Assembly (NCBI GenBank): GCA_002401695.1
Contig: NVTV01000003.1
Coordinates: 124,001-188,000, forward strand
DNA from: Alphaproteobacteria bacterium
Lineage (GTDB): Bacteria > Pseudomonadota > Alphaproteobacteria > Micavibrionales > Micavibrionaceae
DNA: 64,000 nucleotides
Direction of reading: 5' to 3'
Part shown: piece by piece, positions 1-8,130 of the stretch
How positions within the stretch are numbered: position 1 is the first letter of the stretch
How the letters are laid out: the number at the start of each line of letters is the position of its first letter
Made by a program: the position numbers and the translations under genes
The notes under the pieces: generated by a model
The model's database searches: none
Seen by the model: only the letters and a program-made list of their open reading frames with translations
What the model was told of the DNA's origin: nothing

Positions 1-663
1 ATTAACCTGCCCGTGGTGATTATAACCGCCGATGATTCCAGTGATATCCTGATCCGCGCAAACGAACTTGGCGTTACGCGCGTTCTACAAAAACCGGTGG
101 AACCTAACAGACTGATAAGTGTTGCCCAGCACGTTTTAAAACGCTATGGCCACAATATTAACGCGATTGCCGTGACACGCCACGACTTACAATATTCGCA
201 CGATCAGTTGATGCAACGTGCAATCGAGCTGGCCGAGCGCAATGCCAAAACCAAGAAAGGCGGCCCATTCGGCGCCGTGGTTACAGATGCACAAGGCCAA
301 ATTCTGGGTGAAGGCACAAATGGCATTACATCGCGCGTTGATCCAACCGCACATGCCGAGATTATGGCGATCAGGAAAGCCGCAGAAAAATTGGGACGCG
401 CCGACTTGTCCGACTGCATTTTATATTGTTCCAGCGAGCCAACAATGATGGGGCAAGCCCTTATCATCAGCGTCGGTATTAAACACGTCTATTACGGGCT
501 TAGTCATAAAGAGATCAATATAATCCGCTCCCACGAAAACAAAGTGCGCGCGGAACTGGGCAATACAGAAAATAAAGATACACAATACACCCAGATCGGC
601 CATGACGACGCCATGACCATGTTCGAACGCTGGCAAGCGATGGATGATAAGTTAGAAGATTAA
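1..663 (+). CDS. Response-regulator receiver fused to a nucleoside/guanine-deaminase-like domain (5' end outside window)
   Basis: The frame is open from base 1, so the gene begins upstream of the window. The first 45 or so codons look like the second half of a receiver domain: a hydrophobic strand ending in IITA and then the QKPVEPNRL segment, with the conserved Thr and Lys-Pro. From about base 200 the protein resembles the cytidine/guanine deaminase fold, with the zinc and catalytic HAE triplet at 352-360. The second zinc motif, normally EPCxMC, reads EPTMMG at 436-453, so both cysteine ligands are replaced by Thr and Gly. The deaminase half is therefore probably catalytically dead or metal-free and may act as a ligand-binding or output domain. 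The fusion is seen directly; its role is unknown. A helical tail rich in charged residues ends the protein. Confidence 0.75.
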   Translation: MNLPVVIITADDSSDILIRANELGVTRVLQKPVEPNRLISVAQHVLKRYGHNINAIAVTRHDLQYSHDQLMQRAIELAERNAKTKKGGPFGAVVTDAQGQILGEGTNGITSRVDPTAHAEIMAIRKAAEKLGRADLSDCILYCSSEPTMMGQALIISVGIKHVYYGLSHKEINIIRSHENKVRAELGNTENKDTQYTQIGHDDAMTMFERWQAMDDKLED

Positions 664-695
664 TCTGCTCTTATTCTCTTAAAGTTAGAAGGGGA

Positions 696-998
696 TTAAC
701 CGCCTCTGACTTGCTTAAGAAAATCATTAACGGCTTGATCCAGACTATTTGACAAATCAGCAATATCATTCGCCGATGTCTTAAGCATTTGTGCAGCTTG
801 TCCCGTTTCACCGGCCGCCGTTTGAACACCGCCAATAACATCTGCAACCTGTTTAGCATTCCCAGATACACTGGCAATACTTCTGGTAATTTCAGAAATA
901 ACAGCATTTTGCTCCTCTACCGCGCCTGCTGTACCTGTTGAAGCCTCATCAATCTCGGCAATATCTTGCCTCAAAGTTATGCAGAGAAACAGGAGCAA
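696..998 (-). pseudogene. Remnant of a methyl-accepting chemotaxis protein (C-terminal end only)
   Basis: About 90 residues match the extreme C-terminal part of the cytoplasmic signalling domain of chemotaxis receptors: an EIDEAST segment, then AVEEQNAVISEI, then a coiled-coil tail of Ala/Gln/Ser heptads ending LKQVRGG. The homology begins near 965. Upstream of that the frame carries only a short unrelated hydrophobic stretch opened by a TTG at 998. No ligand-binding domain, membrane segment or HAMP domain is present before the neighbouring gene at 1029. A full receptor is 500 residues or more, so this is most likely the decayed 3' end of a deleted mcp gene. A short functional coiled-coil protein is possible but less likely. 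Confidence 0.65.
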
Positions 999-1028
999 CC
1001 AGAAGGCTAAGAATATAGTGCCTAAATC

Positions 1029-1454
1029 CTACTTTTTATAAATCAAAGAAAAGATAATCCCCAGACCGAGGATTTCAAAAAACGTCCCGCAAAACCACAC
1101 TGCAGCCAAACTCAACGGGATTGGTAGATACGGATAGATCCCGAACTGCGCCACGCCCAAAACAAGCCCCAAAGCTATGCCGAAACGCACACCTTCACCC
1201 ACGCCTGTGCCTTCAAAATTGCGCGTAAACACATAGGCAAGAGTAATAACAAAGGCAAGCTGACACGCCATAGCTATTGAGAAAAACGCCTGCATTTCAT
1301 CCAGCCCGCGCCATAAATGGGCTGTCGCTTGATACTGATCAGCCAACAACACGCCATGAAGTGCGAAATCATACCCAAAGACAAATGCAAAGCCAATGAG
1401 AGTCATGCTCCAAAATCGTATAATATTAACACCAGTGATCGGGCAATTTTTCAT
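1029..1454 (-). CDS. Four-helix integral membrane protein, unknown function
   Basis: This 141-residue protein has about four hydrophobic segments (near residues 12-32, 55-76, 88-108 and 112-137) joined by short loops, and ends in a positively charged YKK tail. I recognise no catalytic motif. It resembles the general class of small uncharacterised four-helix bacterial membrane proteins. The start is supported by an AGGA-like ribosome-binding site about 9 bases upstream of ATG. It is transcribed away from the RidA gene at its right, with about 35 bases between them on the same strand, so the two could be co-transcribed. Function cannot be assigned from the sequence. Confidence 0.7.
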   Translation of the reverse strand: MKNCPITGVNIIRFWSMTLIGFAFVFGYDFALHGVLLADQYQATAHLWRGLDEMQAFFSIAMACQLAFVITLAYVFTRNFEGTGVGEGVRFGIALGLVLGVAQFGIYPYLPIPLSLAAVWFCGTFFEILGLGIIFSLIYKK

Positions 1455-1487
1455 CGCAGAATATCCTTTATTGTTCAGGGTCTAATC

Positions 1488-1949
1488 TTAAACCAACTCA
1501 AACACAGCGTCAATTTCAACAGCAACACCAAGCGGTAATGACGGCGCGCCAACAGCAAAGCGTGCATGCTTGCCCGCATCGCCCATCACATCGGCAATCA
1601 AATTGGATGCGCCGTTAATAACAACAGGCTGATCCGTAAAATCAGGTGTACAATTCACAAAGCCGCCCAATTTCACACAACGCGCAACCTTTGACCAATC
1701 CCCACCGACCGCGTCATTCACTTGCGCCAGAATATTCAACGCGCAGGCCTGCGCCGCTTTTGCGCCCTCCTCCACGCTTACAGTATCGCCAACACGGCCT
1801 AAATGCATTTTCTCACCATTTAAGAAAGGGATTTGGCCGGACACAAAAATCGTCTTGCCCGAAATAACATATGGCACATAGTTTGCCGCTGGCGCAGCTA
1901 CACTTGGAAGAGCCAAGCCCAAATCTTGTAGTTTTGTTTGAATATTCAT
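1488..1949 (-). CDS. RidA/YjgF-family protein
   Basis: This 153-residue protein belongs to the RidA (YjgF/YER057c/UK114) family, whose best-known members hydrolyse reactive enamine/imine intermediates released by PLP enzymes. Family features include the VSGQIPF strand, a central Ala-rich helix (AAQACALNILAQV) and the C-terminal strand ending VEIDAVFEL. The subgroup resembles longer alphaproteobacterial YjgF-like proteins rather than the archetypal 128-residue RidA. The conserved Arg that binds the substrate carboxylate is plausibly in KHARFAVG. The frame is open further upstream, but the ATG at 1949 is preceded by a GAAAGGG ribosome-binding site and starts where the family homology starts. 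It acts in the cytoplasm as a trimer in known members. Confidence 0.85.
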   Translation of the reverse strand: MNIQTKLQDLGLALPSVAAPAANYVPYVISGKTIFVSGQIPFLNGEKMHLGRVGDTVSVEEGAKAAQACALNILAQVNDAVGGDWSKVARCVKLGGFVNCTPDFTDQPVVINGASNLIADVMGDAGKHARFAVGAPSLPLGVAVEIDAVFELV

Positions 1950-2028
1950 ACGTTTTACCCTTTCAGATTCATTCATCCTCTGCCATAATCGCAGCGAAAT
2001 TATAATTCGCAACAAGAAAATACAGATT

Positions 2029-2424
2029 ATGGGACTATTAAGCTTTTTAGGTATTTTATCGCCCGCGCATATTTCACTCTTTACCCTCACAGCGCGCGGC
2101 AAAAAGATTGGCACGGATCAACTCGGCAATGTTTATCACGAGGCCGCACCCAGAAAAGGCTATAAGCTGCCGCGCCGTTGGGTCATCTATAAAGACGCAC
2201 CCGAGGCGAGTAATATCCCCCCTGAATGGCACGGCTGGATACATCATCAAACAAATATAGTACCAAGCGAAGACAGCCCGTCATACCGCAGGCCATGGCA
2301 AAAGCCGCACCTCGCCAATATGACAGGCACCAATCAGGCGTATCGTCCACCGGGGCATATTCTTTCGGGCGGAAAGCGCGATAAGGTCTCCAGCGATTAC
2401 GAAGCATGGACACCGCCTGAATAA
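2029..2424 (+). CDS. NADH:ubiquinone oxidoreductase subunit, NDUFA12/B17.2 family
   Basis: This 131-residue protein matches the NDUFA12 (17.2 kDa) accessory subunit of respiratory complex I, an accessory subunit shared by mitochondria and Alphaproteobacteria. Diagnostic stretches are GTDQLGNVYHE, RRWVIYKDAPEAS and PPEWHGWIHH, followed by the Pro-rich C-terminal half ending YEAWTPP. It is encoded away from the main nuo operon, as is usual in this class. It lies just upstream of mlaD and the DUF2155 gene on the same strand, a conserved alphaproteobacterial neighbourhood. Residues before about 22 are hydrophobic and variable, so a slightly later start is conceivable. Confidence 0.9.
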   Translation: MGLLSFLGILSPAHISLFTLTARGKKIGTDQLGNVYHEAAPRKGYKLPRRWVIYKDAPEASNIPPEWHGWIHHQTNIVPSEDSPSYRRPWQKPHLANMTGTNQAYRPPGHILSGGKRDKVSSDYEAWTPPE

Positions 2425-2525
2425 GAATAAGTTCAAGATAACTCAGCCATGGCGCGGTTAGATGCTTTACCATGTTATGGACTCATGCTACCTCTAGTTA
2501 AGAAAAATGGACTAAAGAGAAAAAT

Positions 2526-2984
2526 ATGAAACGCAGTATAGCAGAAACAATATTAGGCGCCGTTGTGATTGCAACCTCCGGCCTTTTCCTGATGTACAGC
2601 ATAGAAACCGCAGATGTTGGCAAGATAGACGGCTATAACATCACGGCTGATTTCTCTAATGTTGGTGGCTTGAAGGCTGGTGACAGCGTTCAAATCAGCG
2701 GCGTAAAAGTTGGCTCGGTCGCCAGTATAGAGCTTGTCCCCGAAACATATTTAGCGCGCGTTCATATCAATATCCGCAGCGGCTATGAATTGCCAACAGA
2801 CACAGCAGCCCTGATCAGCAGTGAAAGCTTGCTTGGTGGCCTTTATATGTCATTAGAGCCAGGCGCAGATGAAGAGTTCATCGAAAATGGCGGCAGCATC
2901 CAATACACCCAAGCCCCTCAAAATCTGGAGCAGCTTCTCGGTCAATTTATTTTCAGTATGCAAGATGACAAAACAGAGAAATAA
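2526..2984 (+). CDS. mlaD: Outer-membrane lipid asymmetry protein MlaD (MCE domain)
   Basis: A 152-residue MlaD homologue: one N-terminal signal-anchor helix (residues 6-26), then a single MCE/MlaD domain with the characteristic DFSNVGGLKAGDSVQISGVKVGSV segment running from about residue 41, and a C-terminal helix. MlaD forms the periplasmic hexameric ring of the MlaFEDB ABC transporter, which moves phospholipids between the two membranes. The other mla genes are not in this window, so MlaF/E must be encoded elsewhere. The reading frame overlaps the following DUF2155 gene by about 20 bases, indicating translational coupling. Confidence 0.9.
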   Translation: MKRSIAETILGAVVIATSGLFLMYSIETADVGKIDGYNITADFSNVGGLKAGDSVQISGVKVGSVASIELVPETYLARVHINIRSGYELPTDTAALISSESLLGGLYMSLEPGADEEFIENGGSIQYTQAPQNLEQLLGQFIFSMQDDKTEK

Positions 2985-3453
2985 GCGCTGGCGCACCCTG
3001 TTTTATGTTCTACTTTCTATGGGTATAAGCACGCCTACCGTTACTGCTGCCCGCGACATGACCGAATACCCGCGTGTGAAACTGCAATCACTTGATAAAG
3101 TCACCGCGCACACCATGACCTTCGAAGCCAAGGTCGGCAGCACCTTAAAATTCGGGCCGCTTTATATGAAGGTGCAATCCTGCCAGAAATCCTCACCAAT
3201 TGATGAACCTGAATCCGCCGCCTTTATACAAATCTGGGAAGGCGAGACCAGCGATACTGCGGAGTGGGTCTTTAGTGGCTGGATGTTTGCATCCTCCCCC
3301 GGTCTATCCCCGATGGATCACCCGATTTACGATGTTTGGGTTATTGATTGCTTAGGTGAAGCAGAAAAAGAAATGACAGAGGAAAGTGAAGAGCCATCCA
3401 GCGATGAAATTTCTCCCGAAGAAACGCCGGATCAAGGCGATACGCTGGAATAA
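2965..3453 (+). CDS. DUF2155-domain exported protein
   Basis: The 162-residue product has an N-terminal signal peptide (hydrophobic core at residues 11-22, probable cleavage after VTA) and a DUF2155 domain in the middle, ending with the IWEGETSDTAEWVFSGWMFASSPG and HPIYDVWVIDC region. The C-terminal 35 residues are a very acidic low-complexity tail rich in Glu and Ser. DUF2155 proteins are widespread in Alphaproteobacteria next to aat and accBC, as here; their function is not established. I chose the ATG at 2965, which overlaps the end of mlaD, because upstream codons in the same frame are mlaD shadow. The two paired Cys residues could form a disulfide in the periplasm. Confidence 0.85.
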   Translation: MTKQRNKRWRTLFYVLLSMGISTPTVTAARDMTEYPRVKLQSLDKVTAHTMTFEAKVGSTLKFGPLYMKVQSCQKSSPIDEPESAAFIQIWEGETSDTAEWVFSGWMFASSPGLSPMDHPIYDVWVIDCLGEAEKEMTEESEEPSSDEISPEETPDQGDTLE

Positions 3454-3460
3454 TTTGATC

Positions 3461-4126
3461 TTAAGCATTCATCTCCAAATACCGCGCCATCAATGCCTGC
3501 TCACTCATATCCGTAGAACCAAACCGACAAGCGAGTGATAATACAGGTTCCAGCTGCTCCATATAAGCCTGATGCGATAACTCATACACGCCGAATTGTT
3601 CCAGATGATCATTGGTAAATTGCGTATCGAGGATTTTATATCCTGTATGGCTAAGCCGCGCAACCAAATGCACCAACGCAACTTTGCTGGCATCGCGCGC
3701 GGTTGAGAACATACTCTCGCCAAAGAACGCGCCGCCCAAGGCAATACCGTAAAGCCCGCCGACCATTTTATCCTCTTGCCAGCATTCTATAGAATGGGCA
3801 TAGCCCTTGGCATGCAGAGCGCAATACGCGGTTAGAATTTCTGCGTTAATCCATGTCTCGCTGCGGTTATCCGTGACAACCGCGCACGCCTTCATAACGC
3901 CTTCAAAATCAGTATTGATACGAATTTCATAGGGTCTTCCACCGATTTTCATCTGGCGGACAGTCTTTCTTAAACGCCGCGGGATATGCATAGCAGAAAT
4001 AGAAAGCTGCCCCCGCATTTCAGGGCAATACCAATGCACTTCGGGATTATCCGCGCCTTGCGCCATCGGGAACAAGCCTTGCGAATAGGCCGCCAACAGA
4101 ATATCGGGTGTCAGGATAACGTGCAT
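3461..4126 (-). CDS. aat: Leucyl/phenylalanyl-tRNA--protein transferase
   Basis: This 221-residue enzyme transfers Leu or Phe from aminoacyl-tRNA to N-terminal Arg or Lys of proteins, creating N-degrons for ClpAP. It is the usual size for Aat. Family marks are LLAAYSQGLFPMA near the N-terminus, WYCPEMRG, the SIECWQ and GGLYGIALGGAFFGESMFS core, and the LDTQFTNDHLEQFG segment. It is the last gene of the leftward dsbA-aroQ-accB-accC-aat cluster, 33 bases after accC, and converges on the DUF2155 gene with only 7 bases between stops. Confidence 0.95.
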   Translation of the reverse strand: MHVILTPDILLAAYSQGLFPMAQGADNPEVHWYCPEMRGQLSISAMHIPRRLRKTVRQMKIGGRPYEIRINTDFEGVMKACAVVTDNRSETWINAEILTAYCALHAKGYAHSIECWQEDKMVGGLYGIALGGAFFGESMFSTARDASKVALVHLVARLSHTGYKILDTQFTNDHLEQFGVYELSHQAYMEQLEPVLSLACRFGSTDMSEQALMARYLEMNA

Positions 4127-4159
4127 GGATTACACTATGCCGTAAAGAAAAGGGGGACG

Positions 4160-5524
4160 CTACTCTTCGGCATGTTTATCTGCTAATTTCTCGGACAGTT
4201 TATTCTCAAGCCACTGAATTGTGTACTCACCTGATATAAATTCAGGTTGCTCTATAATCCATTCATGCAAAGGCAAAGTCGTCTTCACGCCTTCAACCAC
4301 AGTTTCGCGAATCGCGCGGGACAAACGTCTGATGCACTCTTCACGATTACGGCCATGAACAATCAACTTTCCGATCATCGAGTCATAATAAGGCGGTATG
4401 GAATAGCCGCCATAAATTGCGCTATCAAAGCGCACGCCCAGACCGCCGGGGGCATGAAAGCGTGTGATTATGCCGGGGGATGGTACAAATGTATCGGGGT
4501 CTTCCGCATTAATACGAATCTCGATAGCATGTCCGCGGAAACGGAAACCATTTTTATTAACCGTCAATGGCTCACCCGCAGCAACGCGAATTTGCTCGGC
4601 AATCAAATCAATACCGGTAATCATCTCAGTCACCGGATGTTCAACTTGAATACGGGTATTCATTTCCATGAAGTAAAATTTGCCATTTTCGAACAGAAAC
4701 TCAATCGTCCCCGCGCCAAGATAACCAAGATTACGTATCATATCCGCAGATAATTTTCCGATCTCTTCGCGTTGTTCCTGCGTTAAGATAGGCGATGGGC
4801 CTTCCTCAAGTAATTTTTGGTGGCGCCGCTGGATCGAGCAATCACGCTCTCCCAAATGGATGGCATTCCCATGAGAATCACCAAACACCTGAATTTCAAT
4901 ATGGCGAGGATTTGTCAAATATTTTTCGATATAAACCGTATCATCACCAAAGTTCGCTTTCGCCTCAATGCGGGCAGTATGATAGGCCTCAACAAAATCT
5001 TCTGCGGCAGTCACAACCTGCATGCCTTTACCACCACCGCCACTGGCTGCCTTGATAATAATAGGGAAACCCATATCAATAGATGTTTGCAAACCATCTT
5101 CTGCGCTTTCAACGCCGCCATCTGATCCGGGAACAACAGGCAAGCCAAGCGCATCAACCGTTTGCTTCGCGCGCACTTTATCGCCCATTTGTTCAATATG
5201 ATCAGCAGACGGGCCAATAAAGGTAAAGCCATGCTCTTCAACCATCCGCGCGAATTGCGCGTTTTCTGATAAGAACCCATAACCCGGGTGAATAGCATCC
5301 ACCCCCGTCAAAGCAGCCGCAGTCAAAATTGCAGGAATATTAAGATAGCTATCCTTGCTCGCAGGTGGCCCGATACAAACAGACTCATCCGCCAAACGCA
5401 CCGCCATAGAGCTGGCATCCGCCGTTGAATGAACGACAACACTGCCAATCTCCATTTCACGGCAGGCGCGAATAATACGAAGGGCGATTTCACCACGGTT
5501 GGCAATCAAAACTTTCTTAAACAT
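4160..5524 (-). CDS. accC: Acetyl-CoA carboxylase, biotin carboxylase subunit
   Basis: A 454-residue biotin carboxylase, the normal length. It carboxylates biotin on AccB using ATP and bicarbonate in the first committed step of fatty-acid synthesis. Visible features are the N-terminal KVLIANRGEIALR, the ATP-grasp glycine loop SGGGGKGM (residues 161-168), HLGERDCSIQRRHQK, and the catalytic EMNTRIQVEHPVTE segment. The C-terminal domain ends with IQWLEN and a charged tail. It lies 122 bases downstream of accB in the same direction, the typical accB-accC pairing. Confidence 0.97.
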   Translation of the reverse strand: MFKKVLIANRGEIALRIIRACREMEIGSVVVHSTADASSMAVRLADESVCIGPPASKDSYLNIPAILTAAALTGVDAIHPGYGFLSENAQFARMVEEHGFTFIGPSADHIEQMGDKVRAKQTVDALGLPVVPGSDGGVESAEDGLQTSIDMGFPIIIKAASGGGGKGMQVVTAAEDFVEAYHTARIEAKANFGDDTVYIEKYLTNPRHIEIQVFGDSHGNAIHLGERDCSIQRRHQKLLEEGPSPILTQEQREEIGKLSADMIRNLGYLGAGTIEFLFENGKFYFMEMNTRIQVEHPVTEMITGIDLIAEQIRVAAGEPLTVNKNGFRFRGHAIEIRINAEDPDTFVPSPGIITRFHAPGGLGVRFDSAIYGGYSIPPYYDSMIGKLIVHGRNREECIRRLSRAIRETVVEGVKTTLPLHEWIIEQPEFISGEYTIQWLENKLSEKLADKHAEE

Positions 5525-5646
5525 AAATATTTATCCATTTATTTATCTGGATCATCGTTATTCGCATCCTCACGTATAAGATATACGCTTCGTCACTCAT
5601 GCCTTGCCCAGACAAAAATACGAATAAATATGAACTGAGCTTTTAA

Positions 5647-6096
5647 TCATTCAATGACCAGCAAAACATCACCAAATTCAATTGGCTGTGCATTTTCAAC
5701 CAGAATTTGGGTCACAGTGCCGGATTTTTCGGCCTTAATCGGGTTCATAACCTTCATCGCCTCAATAATCAGCAGCGTATCGCCCGCATTAACGTTATCG
5801 CCTTTTTTCACAAAAGCCGGAGATTCCGGATCTGCTTGTAAATACACCGTACCAACCATCGGAGATTTTACAGCCCCCGGATGCGCCGAAGCCACATTCG
5901 CAGGCGCGTCCATATTTGCTTTTTGTGGAACAGCAGGGTCAGAAGGCATCGCCGCAGCAACGCCGCCGCCAGCAATAATCGTATTGCCCTTACTCACGCG
6001 GATAGATTTTTCGCCATCGGCGACCTCTATTTCGGTTAAGCCGGTTTCATCTAGTAAACCTGCGAGTTCTTTGATCGCATCTGAGTCAATTTTCAT
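5647..6096 (-). CDS. accB: Biotin carboxyl carrier protein of acetyl-CoA carboxylase
   Basis: This 149-residue BCCP has a short N-terminal dimerisation helix, an Ala/Pro-rich flexible linker (about residues 42-70), and the C-terminal biotinyl domain with the EAMKVMNPI motif, in which Lys115 is the biotinylation site. The thumb insertion typical of E. coli AccB is represented by the [14 protein letters not shown] region. It precedes accC and follows aroQ in a probable operon. The ATG start has no other in-frame competitor nearby. Confidence 0.96.
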   Translation of the reverse strand: MKIDSDAIKELAGLLDETGLTEIEVADGEKSIRVSKGNTIIAGGGVAAAMPSDPAVPQKANMDAPANVASAHPGAVKSPMVGTVYLQADPESPAFVKKGDNVNAGDTLLIIEAMKVMNPIKAEKSGTVTQILVENAQPIEFGDVLLVIE

Positions 6097-6184
6097 CGAT
6101 AAATCTTATTGTTATTAACATTGTATTTTACTTTAAGTATCTGAATACAAAAGTTGAAGTAGAATGTCAAAGCATACAGGACTT

Positions 6185-6619
6185 TTACCGTAAAACTTTT
6201 TTCAGTTCTTCCAGCGCCATTTCATACCCCGCAGCGCCGTGACCCGCGATAACCGCGCTTGCCACCGATTCAATATAAGAAAAATGACGGAATTCCTCCC
6301 GTTCTTTCGGGTTGGATAAATGAACCTCTATGATCGGGCAATCCAATAACTTCAACGCATCATGTATGGCCACAGATGTATGCGTATAAGCCGCCGCATT
6401 GATAATCACGCCGCCAGCAGTGCCGCGTGCCTCTTGAATCCACGTAACCAACTCTCCCTCATGGTTGGATTGTCTGAAATCAATACCGAACTCTAAAGAC
6501 TTTGCTTTTTCAGCGCACAGCACCTCTATATCATCTAAAGTTTGATGCCCGTATATCTCAGGCTCTCTCGTCCCAAGCATATTGAGATTAGGCCCGTTAA
6601 GAATGAGAATTTTTTTCAT
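6185..6619 (-). CDS. aroQ: 3-dehydroquinate dehydratase, type II
   Basis: A 144-residue type II dehydroquinase of the shikimate pathway, converting 3-dehydroquinate to 3-dehydroshikimate as a dodecamer. The N-terminal [19 protein letters not shown] motif carries the catalytic Tyr in the flexible loop. Further landmarks are [23 protein letters not shown] (active-site Asn and His region) and the IEVHLSN strand. The frame opens six codons earlier, but MKKILILNG is the conserved start and is used here. It is encoded just downstream of a DsbA-like gene and upstream of accB, an order seen in many Alphaproteobacteria. Confidence 0.96.
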   Translation of the reverse strand: MKKILILNGPNLNMLGTREPEIYGHQTLDDIEVLCAEKAKSLEFGIDFRQSNHEGELVTWIQEARGTAGGVIINAAAYTHTSVAIHDALKLLDCPIIEVHLSNPKEREEFRHFSYIESVASAVIAGHGAAGYEMALEELKKVLR

Positions 6620-6644
6620 ATTTACCTTAATTAACACGATCGGC

Positions 6645-7253
6645 CTAACGGCGCGCCGCTTTAAATTTCTTTAACAAATCTTCAACCGTCACATTTTTTG
6701 TTCTGGGCACGTACATTAATGTCTTGCCTAATAGAATGGTTGGCGTTCTGTTTAAAGACCATGCGTCAGAATAATTTTGATTGATGATCACTTGATCCAA
6801 AATGATTTTTTTTGACATATCCCGGCTGAGCAACTTCGTATCAAGTCCGATTTGTCTCGCATATTTGAACAATTCGTTACGACCATTCAAGGGCCATTTC
6901 TCATTAATGATATCATGCATTTCAATAAATTTCCCTTGTTCACCTGCTGCATAAACCGCAGTAGCCAAGGTCGCCTCCCATTCATTGCCATAGGCCAATG
7001 TACGGGAAACATAACGCACCTTTCCATCTTTCTTAATAGCCGCCATCAAAACAGGATGTAATAGCCGGCAAAGGTCACAGCCATAACGACTAAAATCAAC
7101 AATCGTAAGATCCGCATCCCCAAGATCATAAGCATAGTGATCGGGCACATCATAAACCGTAAATAAATCACGGCGTACATCATACAAGCCATAGGCCAAA
7201 TAACCGATGGCCAAAACCAAAAGGGCCGCCAAAACTTTATTAACATACCTCAT
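6645..7253 (-). CDS. DsbA-family thiol-disulfide oxidoreductase, membrane-anchored
   Basis: The 202-residue protein begins with a signal-anchor helix (residues 7-23), followed by a thioredoxin/DsbA fold with the redox motif CDLC at Cys59-Cys62. The helical insertion ([20 protein letters not shown]) is typical of the DsbA subgroup, and RTPTILLG supplies the cis-Pro. It should act in the periplasm as a thiol oxidase or partner of the adjacent larger DsbA-like protein, whose gene lies about 50 bases upstream in the same direction. The xxLC active site differs from the CPHC of E. coli DsbA, so its redox potential may differ. It is 25 bases upstream of aroQ. Confidence 0.88.
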   Translation of the reverse strand: MRYVNKVLAALLVLAIGYLAYGLYDVRRDLFTVYDVPDHYAYDLGDADLTIVDFSRYGCDLCRLLHPVLMAAIKKDGKVRYVSRTLAYGNEWEATLATAVYAAGEQGKFIEMHDIINEKWPLNGRNELFKYARQIGLDTKLLSRDMSKKIILDQVIINQNYSDAWSLNRTPTILLGKTLMYVPRTKNVTVEDLLKKFKAARR

Positions 7254-7304
7254 TGGAAATTGACCATCCTGTGCCCGTTATTCTACGCTGTTGTAAACCA
7301 AGGC

Positions 7305-8075
7305 TTACTTTTTGCTCTGCGCGGCTCGTGCGGCACTGATTGCATCACGCAAGCCTTTAAGACCTATATATCCAGGATAAATTTCATCGCCGATAATAAA
7401 TCCGGGTGTTCCGCGAATCCCGAGATCTCTAGCCATCGCCGAAGATTTATCTATGCTCGCCAAAAGATCCGCAGATTTTATATCGATTTTCAACTTATCA
7501 AGATCCAAACCAAGGTCTTTCGCCAATTTCAAATAGGCTTCATCACCTTGCCCACCTCTGTAATCCATAAGAGCCTTATGCATTTCGAAATATTTCCCTT
7601 GGGCATGTGCCGCCATTGCATAGCCTGCCATCACTTTAGAGGACGGGCTTAAGATCGGCATTTCTTGAAAAATAACACGCAAATTCGTGTCTTCTTTCAA
7701 GATCGTAAGAATATCCATATACGCCTTACGACAATATCCGCAGTTGTAATCAAAATATTCAACCAAGGTCACATCACCGTCAGGATTACCCGCCATTGGT
7801 AAACCAGTATCTGCGAAATAATCATTATAAGCTGCCAAATTTTCCTGTGCGCTTTGCTGGGTTTTCTTTTCTTCTGACACTCGGAAATCATCGACTGACT
7901 TCAAAATAACTTCGGGATTTTCGGCAAGAAACTTCTTGAAAAGAACTTCCAGCTCTTTTACCTGCTCAGGTGTAAATTCTGCTGCTTGCACATTCTGCAC
8001 AGGTGCCAAAAGTGCAGAGCCACAGACGCCCATTGTAAGTGCCATAAACTTCAAATTCTTAATTACTTTGCTCAA
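7305..8075 (-). CDS. Periplasmic DsbA-family protein with N-terminal Scs-like extension
   Basis: A periplasmic thiol oxidoreductase of about 256 residues with the motif CGYC, a helical insertion (YAMAAHAQGKYFEMHKALM) and the cis-Pro segment RGTPGFIIG. Before the thioredoxin fold comes a signal peptide (cleavage near VQAAEF) and a short helical region ending VSEEKKTQQ. This layout is common in alphaproteobacterial DsbA proteins related to ScsC/BdbD. The start is uncertain. The frame opens with TTG at 8090, but the TTG at 8075 sits 7 bases after a GAGGAG ribosome-binding site and is preferred. It is followed by a second, shorter DsbA-like gene. Confidence 0.88.
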   Translation of the reverse strand: MSKVIKNLKFMALTMGVCGSALLAPVQNVQAAEFTPEQVKELEVLFKKFLAENPEVILKSVDDFRVSEEKKTQQSAQENLAAYNDYFADTGLPMAGNPDGDVTLVEYFDYNCGYCRKAYMDILTILKEDTNLRVIFQEMPILSPSSKVMAGYAMAAHAQGKYFEMHKALMDYRGGQGDEAYLKLAKDLGLDLDKLKIDIKSADLLASIDKSSAMARDLGIRGTPGFIIGDEIYPGYIGLKGLRDAISAARAAQSKK

Positions 8076-8130
8076 AACATAACTCCTCAAATATATTGCT
8101 CTTCTATTATTCGTTCCCTTTACAAAAAAG

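Noticed and set aside
5654..6118. 154-codon plus-strand frame opposite accB
   Set aside because: It is the antisense shadow of the conserved accB gene and has no independent support.
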